From an uncultured Clostridium sp. (GTDB lineage: Bacteria > Bacillota > Clostridia > Clostridiales > Clostridiaceae), in the NCBI RefSeq assembly GCF_947072515.1, contig NZ_CAMTIG010000001.1, positions 1 to 64,000 on the forward strand: a stretch of 64,000 nucleotides of DNA, in the 5' to 3' direction. The notes below the pieces were generated by a model. It was not told where the DNA came from. It searched no databases and worked only from the letters and a program-made list of their open reading frames with translations. Each line of letters opens with the position of its first letter. Position 1 is the stretch's first letter. Below, one piece after another: positions 57,880-64,000 of the stretch. Both the position numbers and the translations under genes were made by a program.

Positions 57880-58275
57880 CTACAAGTAATCGTTTAACAA
57901 CGCTTCTAAGTCACCTTCATATTCATCTATACAAAATGCTACTCTAAACTTCATATAATCTAATGTGTTAGCATCTATTTCTACTTCATTTGCTTTTCCT
58001 GAAAGTTCAAATTCTTCACAAATATCTTCGACAATACTATCAACATTATCCTTTGCTATATCTAAAAGGTATGGTATATAGTAGTCTGTTCTCCACTCAT
58101 CGCTGCCTTCATCTAAATCACTTTCTTCATTTGCATAGGCTTTAGCACCCTCTACTTCCTCTTTATCAAAGTCATAAAAAAATTCTAAAACACATTTTTC
58201 TTTTTCTACCACTAATTCTGTTATTTCTGATACTCCATTTTCAATAAGCATTTCTGTTATATTTACTATATCCAT
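57880..58275 (-). CDS. Acidic hypothetical protein
   Basis: 131-aa ORF, RBS GGAGGGA, adjacent to DUF1292 gene. Confidence 0.7.
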   Translation of the reverse strand: MDIVNITEMLIENGVSEITELVVEKEKCVLEFFYDFDKEEVEGAKAYANEESDLDEGSDEWRTDYYIPYLLDIAKDNVDSIVEDICEEFELSGKANEVEIDANTLDYMKFRVAFCIDEYEGDLEALLNDYL

Positions 58276-58286
58276 CTTTATCCCTC

Positions 58287-58538
58287 CTAATATAAAAGCT
58301 TTTTATACTCTTTTTTTACTTCTAAGAATTCAGCATCATCTTCAACTAAATTCAACTCTTCATTTCCATCAATTTCATCAATTCTAAACATATACATTTC
58401 ATCATCTGTATTATCTTCTACTGAAGTTAATAATAAATAATCTTTATTTTTCTCTTCTAAAAATATTTTAGCAACAACTTCAAAATCAACTTTATTACCA
58501 TTTTCATCTCTAAAAGACATTATATCTTTAATCTCCAT
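58287..58538 (-). CDS. DUF1292 domain protein
   Basis: [54 protein letters not shown]. Confidence 0.85.
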   Translation of the reverse strand: MEIKDIMSFRDENGNKVDFEVVAKIFLEEKNKDYLLLTSVEDNTDDEMYMFRIDEIDGNEELNLVEDDAEFLEVKKEYKKLLY

Positions 58539-58650
58539 AATTTATCCTCCTTTGCTTTGCTATACATAATTATAAAGTCTTCTCTTTTTAAATTCAATTT
58601 AAACTTTTATCTTTATAATTATAATTTATGTATTTTAATTTATTTTATTA

Positions 58651-58697
58651 TAGCTAAAAGATTTTTAATAATATTATTACTAAAAATCTTTTAGCTA
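58651..58697 (-). terminator. Terminator after helD
   Basis: TAGCTAAAAGATTTTTA / TAAAAATCTTTTAGCTA. Confidence 0.75.
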
Positions 58698-58715
58698 TTT
58701 CATTTTTTATATCTA

Positions 58716-60995
58716 TTAAATAAGTTCTGTTAAGCTTTCTCTTTCCACTACATATTCACTATGAAGAGCTCTTGTTAAAGCCACATATAATAGCCTTTGA
58801 CTTAATATATCATTTTTATAATTTTCCTTACTAGGATTATAAATAATACTACAGTCAAACTCTAATCCTTTAGTTAAATATGATGGAATAATAATAAAAT
58901 CTTCTCCTGTTTCCTTTTCTTTTCCTTTAATTCTTTGGAATTTATTTTCACTACTTTTCTTTAAAATCTTTTCTACCTTTTCTGCTTCTTTTCCATCCTT
59001 AGTTATTACTGCAACAACATTTTTCCCTGCTGCTTTTACTATCTCTATTATTTTATCTATTTCTTTACCAATTTCCTTATCTTCAGAACATTTAATAATC
59101 TCTGGTTTTTTCCCATGTCTTAAAACTGGTTTTGCATCTTTAAGTCCTAAATTTTGTGCTGCCAATGCTTTTTTAGCAAAATCTATTATTTCTACTGTAG
59201 AACGATAACTTTGGCTTAAACTTATATATGTTGCATTTCCCTTAAATAATCCATCAGTTATTACTTCCCAATTTTTTAATCCTTTATAATAATATATTCC
59301 TTGACCAATATCTCCAACCAAAGTTAACGAATTTCCTTTTGCTAATTCATTGACAAGGTATACTTGAAATGGACTATAATCTTGAGCCTCATCTACAACT
59401 ATATGCTTAAACTTTTCTTCTTCATCTATTCCTTCTAATAATACACGAATATATAAAAGTGCTGCTAAATCATCTTCATCTATCAATCCATCTTCTTTTC
59501 TCTTTATAAATTCACTTCTCATAAAGTTTTCTAAAACTTCTGGAATTTTATTATCTGTAGCTAACTTAAACATCTCTTCGTCAAGCATAAAGTTTTCTAG
59601 AACTTGACTTGAATCTATTCCTCTCCATGCTTTAAAATACTCATTTAAACATGACTTTGAGTTCTTTTTAATACTATTTTTTATTCTATCTCTCTCATCA
59701 TAGCTTTCTACTAAAAGTTTTCTTCGCTCTTCTGAATTCTCATTCTCGTCCTTTATTCTACGTATATTTACTTCCCATTTTCTATCAAAATTTAAAATTA
59801 AAATTTCTGTTTTTTCTTTTAACTTTAAACTTAAATATCTTTTTATTTCGTCTTTACGTTTGTTTATTGGATATGATTTTAAATCTTTTAAATATAACCT
59901 TAATATTTCTTTACTTGTAAATAATGTCTCACCTTCTATTTTTATATCATCTATATCAAAGGCTCTACTTTCAATTAATGTTATATACCTATCTATCATA
60001 GTTTTAAAAGCTAATGATCCTCTTATTTTCGCAGAATTTACTATAAGTTTTTTTTCATCTTCCTCTGCTTCTAGAAGTCTTTTTAATTTTTCATCTTTAT
60101 TATAAATTTTTCCTTTAAGCTTTGCTTTCTTTTTTACTAAATCTTCAAATGTATTTTGTGTTACTTCATGAGCTCCTAAATTAGGTAATATATCTGAAAT
60201 ATAATCTAAAAATAATTTATTTGGTGCTAAAACCAATATATCTTGTCCACTCATGCTTTCTTTATACCTATATATTAAATATGCTAATCTATGAAGTGCT
60301 ATTGTAGTCTTTCCTGACCCTGCTGATCCTTGCACTATAATAGGTAAGTTTCTTGGCCACCTTATAATATCATTTTGTTCCTTTTGAATAGTTGCAACAA
60401 CTTCTTTAAGTTTTTTCCCTCTACTTTCTTCTAAGTTTATTTTTAAAAACTCATCAACTAGTCCTTGCCCTTCTTCACCATTTATCATAAGTTCATTTAA
60501 GCCCTCATCAAAAACTCTCTCCAACTCGCATTCTTCATCAAATAAAAATTTTCTTTTTACTGAAAGCTCTCCATCAATTATTCCAGCTGGTGCTTTATAA
60601 CTTGCCTCTCCACCTGTTCCACTATAATAAAGATCTGCAACTGGTGCTCTCCAGTCAACAACTATTTCATCTCCATCTTCACTATCACTTATTCCATGCT
60701 TTCCAATATAAATTTTTTCTACGACTATAGATTTTCTCTCTCTAAAATCTACTCTTCCAAAGTAAGGGATACTATATGCCTCTTCATATTTAGCTATATC
60801 TTTTTTAGCTAGATTAAGAGCTTTTCCAGTAGCATCTTTTTCCATATTGTACTTACCCTTTAACTCTTTGCTTAAACTTATATATTTATTTGATACATCA
60901 TTCACATAATTTTCTTTTCTTTTTAGCTCATTATTTATAAGCTTTCTTTTTTCTTTTAGGATTTTTCTCTCTTCAATTAAAGATTTATTTTCCAT
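58716..60995 (-). CDS. helD: HelD-type UvrD-like helicase (RNA polymerase recycling factor)
   Basis: N-terminal coiled coil; YFGRVDF; VVDWRAPVADLYY; VVQGSAGSGKTTIALHRLAYL; VDEAQDYSPFQVYLV; LTKGLEFD. Confidence 0.93.
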   Translation of the reverse strand: MENKSLIEERKILKEKRKLINNELKRKENYVNDVSNKYISLSKELKGKYNMEKDATGKALNLAKKDIAKYEEAYSIPYFGRVDFRERKSIVVEKIYIGKHGISDSEDGDEIVVDWRAPVADLYYSGTGGEASYKAPAGIIDGELSVKRKFLFDEECELERVFDEGLNELMINGEEGQGLVDEFLKINLEESRGKKLKEVVATIQKEQNDIIRWPRNLPIIVQGSAGSGKTTIALHRLAYLIYRYKESMSGQDILVLAPNKLFLDYISDILPNLGAHEVTQNTFEDLVKKKAKLKGKIYNKDEKLKRLLEAEEDEKKLIVNSAKIRGSLAFKTMIDRYITLIESRAFDIDDIKIEGETLFTSKEILRLYLKDLKSYPINKRKDEIKRYLSLKLKEKTEILILNFDRKWEVNIRRIKDENENSEERRKLLVESYDERDRIKNSIKKNSKSCLNEYFKAWRGIDSSQVLENFMLDEEMFKLATDNKIPEVLENFMRSEFIKRKEDGLIDEDDLAALLYIRVLLEGIDEEEKFKHIVVDEAQDYSPFQVYLVNELAKGNSLTLVGDIGQGIYYYKGLKNWEVITDGLFKGNATYISLSQSYRSTVEIIDFAKKALAAQNLGLKDAKPVLRHGKKPEIIKCSEDKEIGKEIDKIIEIVKAAGKNVVAVITKDGKEAEKVEKILKKSSENKFQRIKGKEKETGEDFIIIPSYLTKGLEFDCSIIYNPSKENYKNDILSQRLLYVALTRALHSEYVVERESLTELI

Positions 60996-61211
60996 TCCCT
61001 CACCTCTTTACAATCTTTTAAAATAATATCTTTAATAATAGCCTTTTATCCCTTAGTTTGCAATTAAGATAGGCAAAATTTCTTCTATTTTTTCTTATTA
61101 ATATTATGTTTCATTTTAGTTAAATATAATATTAATCTATCTATCACGAAAAAATACATGCTATCATGAATTTATAACACAATCTATTTTTTTATAAAGG
61201 AGGAAATTTTT

Positions 61212-62543
61212 ATGAATTTCACTGATATAGACATTCAACTACCAGATAAAAAAATTAATCAAGACTGGATTGATTCAGACATTGCATATAGTTTAATTAA
61301 TGATGAACTTATGGATGAAGGTAATGCAAGAATGAATCTAGCTACTTTTTGTCAAACTCATATGGAAGACAATGCTATTAAATTAATGTCTGAGACACTT
61401 GAAAAAAATGCAATCGATAAATCTGAATATCCTCAAACAACAGAAATAGAAAATAGATGCATAAATATAATTGCTGATTTATGGAATGCAGAGGAAAACT
61501 CTAATTATATAGGAACATCAACTGTTGGTTCCTCAGAAGCATGTATGCTTGCAGGTATGGCTATGAAATTTAGTTGGGAAGAAAAAGCAACCGCTTTAGG
61601 TATTGATACTCGTAAAAAGAAACCTAACTTAATTATTTCATCTGCTTATCAAGTTTGTTGGAAAAAATTCTCTGTATATCACGATGTTGATCTAAAGATT
61701 ATACCTTTAGAAAAAGATAATCTAAGCCTTAATATAGATCAAGCTATCAACGCTATTGATGAATACACTATAGGTATTGTTGGAATTTTAGGGATAACGT
61801 ATACAGGAAAGTATGATAATATTTTTGAACTAGATAGAAGACTTGAAATATATAATTCAACTGCGAAGCTTCCAGTTTATATTCATGTTGATGGAGCATC
61901 AGGTGGTTTATTTACACCTTTTGTTGATAAAGATTTAATTTGGGATTTTAGATTAAAAAATGTTATTTCTATAAATACATCAGGTCATAAATACGGATTA
62001 GTTTACCCTGGTATAGGTTGGGTAATTTGGCGTGATAAAAAGTATCTACCTCAAAAAATGATTTTTGAAGTTAGTTATTTAGGTGGAATGCTTCCTACTA
62101 TCGCAATTAACTTTTCAAGAAGTGCAAGTCAAATTATAGGTCAATATTATATTTTTGTTCGTTATGGCTTTAATGGATTAAAATTAATTCATGAAAAAAC
62201 TAGAAATGTTGCTATGTATTTAGCTACTGAATTAGATAAATTAGGGTTATTCACGATTTATAATGATGGTAAAAATATTCCTATTGTTTGTTATAGATTA
62301 AAGGAAAATTTAAACTTAAATTGGACTCTTTACGATTTAGCAGATAGAATTGCAATGAAAGGATGGCAAATTCCTGCTTATCCTTTACCAAAAGATGTTG
62401 AAGATATAAAAATCCAAAGAATTGTAGTTCGTGCTGATATGGGAATTAATCGTGGTGAACAACTTATTAAAGATATAAAAGAAGCTATTGAACAGCTCAA
62501 TGAAGAAAAAGAATATAACTTAGTTCACGGCTTTATTCATTAA
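61212..62543 (+). CDS. gadB: Glutamate decarboxylase
   Basis: GTSTVGSSEACMLAGMAMKFSWEE; PLP-lysine NTSGHKYGLVYPGIGWVIWR. Confidence 0.95.
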   Translation: MNFTDIDIQLPDKKINQDWIDSDIAYSLINDELMDEGNARMNLATFCQTHMEDNAIKLMSETLEKNAIDKSEYPQTTEIENRCINIIADLWNAEENSNYIGTSTVGSSEACMLAGMAMKFSWEEKATALGIDTRKKKPNLIISSAYQVCWKKFSVYHDVDLKIIPLEKDNLSLNIDQAINAIDEYTIGIVGILGITYTGKYDNIFELDRRLEIYNSTAKLPVYIHVDGASGGLFTPFVDKDLIWDFRLKNVISINTSGHKYGLVYPGIGWVIWRDKKYLPQKMIFEVSYLGGMLPTIAINFSRSASQIIGQYYIFVRYGFNGLKLIHEKTRNVAMYLATELDKLGLFTIYNDGKNIPIVCYRLKENLNLNWTLYDLADRIAMKGWQIPAYPLPKDVEDIKIQRIVVRADMGINRGEQLIKDIKEAIEQLNEEKEYNLVHGFIH

Positions 62544-62546
62544 TAA

Positions 62547-62583
62547 AATAGAACTATATACTTAATTTGTATATAGTTCTATT
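62547..62583. terminator. Bidirectional terminator
   Basis: AATAGAACTATATAC / GTATATAGTTCTATT. Confidence 0.8.
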
Positions 62584-62589
62584 TTTATT

Positions 62590-63672
62590 TTATAACGATA
62601 CTTGCTTCATTTTATTTATTAGCTTTTCATTATCTTTAGTTTTTAAAATACATACTCTAAAGAAATTTTTATCTAGACCTTCAAAACTGCTACAGTCTCT
62701 TATTATCATACCTTCTCTAGACAAGCTATCATATAAAACACTTGCTTCTTTTCCACTACTTATTTCACAAAGTATGAAGTTTCCTTTTGTTTCATAAACA
62801 TTTATATAATCTATAGTCTTTAAGCTTTGTGTTAAATTTTCTATTTCCTTTTTTACATGTACAAGAGTTCTATCTATAAACTCTTTATCTTTAAACATGA
62901 CTTCTCCCATAATAGTTGCTAATATATTTATATTCCATAATGGTAGACTAGTTTTTATAGATTCCCTAACTTCTTCATTCCCTATAAGACCATATCCAAG
63001 TCTTATTCCAGGTGTACTAAAGAACTTAGATGTTCCTCTTATCACATATAAATTATTATAGTTATCTACTAAACTTGTAGAACTAAAAATCTCTTTATCT
63101 GTAAATTCTATGTATGTTTCATCTACCATAAAAAATGTATCTTTAGCATCTGATATTATTTCTTCTATTTCACTTCTTTTAAAACAAAATCCTGTTGGGT
63201 TATTAGGATTACATATTATAACTAAATCATATTTTCCTTCTTTTATCTTTTCTTTAAACCCCTCTACAGAAACTTTAAAATCATTTTCTTTTTTCGCAAA
63301 ATATTTTTCAATTTTACAGTCTATTTTTTTTAAATCTTTCTCATATTCTGAATATGAAGGATATAATATTAATGCTTTCTTAGGATTAATAGTATCTATA
63401 AATGAAACTATTAATTCTGTAGCTCCCCCACCTAGAACTATGTTATCTTTATTACAATCTGCATATTCAGAAATAGATTCTCTTAATATATGATAATCTG
63501 GATCTGGATAAATCGAAACATCATCAATTCTTTCTTTAACCATTTCTTTTGCTTTCTGTGAAGCTCCAAAAGGATTTATATTTGAACTAAAATCTAGTAT
63601 ATCCTCTTTTTTTAATCCAAGAGTCATTTCTAAATCAAAAAGATTTGCTCCATGTTTTTCACTCACAATCAT
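62590..63672 (-). CDS. CobD/HisC-like class I/II aminotransferase (threonine-phosphate decarboxylase-like)
   Basis: HGANLFDLEMTLGLKKEDILDFSSNINPFG; CNPNNPTGF; RGTSKFFSTPGIRLGYGLI. Confidence 0.88.
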   Translation of the reverse strand: MIVSEKHGANLFDLEMTLGLKKEDILDFSSNINPFGASQKAKEMVKERIDDVSIYPDPDYHILRESISEYADCNKDNIVLGGGATELIVSFIDTINPKKALILYPSYSEYEKDLKKIDCKIEKYFAKKENDFKVSVEGFKEKIKEGKYDLVIICNPNNPTGFCFKRSEIEEIISDAKDTFFMVDETYIEFTDKEIFSSTSLVDNYNNLYVIRGTSKFFSTPGIRLGYGLIGNEEVRESIKTSLPLWNINILATIMGEVMFKDKEFIDRTLVHVKKEIENLTQSLKTIDYINVYETKGNFILCEISSGKEASVLYDSLSREGMIIRDCSSFEGLDKNFFRVCILKTKDNEKLINKMKQVSL

Positions 63673-63829
63673 TCACTCCTTACTTTCTTAACTAATATTT
63701 ATAATACCATATATTTTTTCTTTTTATTAAATTTATACTTCTGATTTAATCATAATTCTTTTCTTTCCTTAATATAATATTGTAAAGTATTTAGTTAAAC
63801 TTTTAATTTTTTTATTGAGGTGAATATAT

Positions 63830-63949
63830 ATGTCAAATGAATTAACTATTTTAAAATTACAAGCTAGAATTTCTTTATTAGAAAATAAAGGTTCAAGCCC
63901 TAGAATCGTGGCAAAACTAAAAAGAAAACTTAGAAATTTACAAGCTTAA
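63830..63949 (+). CDS. 39-aa basic, helical small protein
   Basis: ATG with GAGGTG RBS: MSNELTILKLQARISLLENKGSSPRIVAKLKRKLRNLQA*; absent from the ORF track (too short). Confidence 0.75.
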   Translation: MSNELTILKLQARISLLENKGSSPRIVAKLKRKLRNLQA

Positions 63950-64000
63950 TTTACTATTAGTATTTTACTGTAAATAAAAACTAGCCCTTAGCAATCTTTT

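Noticed and set aside
62567-62797. 76-aa + ORF over the gadB terminator and aminotransferase 3' end
   Set aside because: Starts within a terminator hairpin and is antisense to a recognised CDS.
1-64000. CRISPR array, prophage, transposase or toxin-antitoxin pair
   Set aside because: No repeat-spacer pattern, integrase/transposase motif or TA pair was recognised; the holin-like gene stands alone.

Overview
The window is a low-GC Firmicute chromosome segment, most likely Clostridium sensu stricto. It is dominated by chromosomal metabolic operons; I saw no phage, transposon, CRISPR or rRNA. Recognisable blocks, left to right: topoisomerase III N-terminus; tspO; two tandem orphan hybrid-free histidine kinases; yhgE/pip; a membrane-anchored GH8-like protein plus lytic transglycosylase; coaE-polA; glutaminase; M29 aminopeptidase; an unusual PTS-like module (DUF3284-like, EIIC, unknown, Cys-less EIIB-like); eukaryotic-type NADP-isocitrate dehydrogenase; a molybdenum cofactor/molybdate/nitrate reductase operon divergent from a TDT/SLAC1-like transporter; LysR; amino acid and purine permeases; CorC-type CBS protein; M3 peptidase; GGGtGRT protein plus IscU/NifU-like scaffold; CPBP protease; tRNA-Leu(CAA); divergent pyruvate-kinase-like protein plus degenerate amidase; sugar ABC transporter; folate/pAB operon with an HD-domain protein; PHP phosphoesterase; orphan holin-like protein; M18 aminopeptidase; hprK; Spo0E-like small ORF; 6S RNA; DUF1292 protein; HelD; gadB; CobD-like aminotransferase; and a 39-aa small protein. 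The strongest leads are: (1) the nitrate reductase/TDT intergenic region, with four CRP/FNR-type palindromes on near-integral helical spacing plus an embedded Rex-like box; (2) the Cys-less EIIB-like PTS module; (3) the GGGtGRT/scaffold pair with a GC-rich palindrome upstream; (4) degenerate enzymes (pyruvate-kinase-like and zinc-ligand-less amidase-like). All family calls come from reading motifs by eye; no database search was run.
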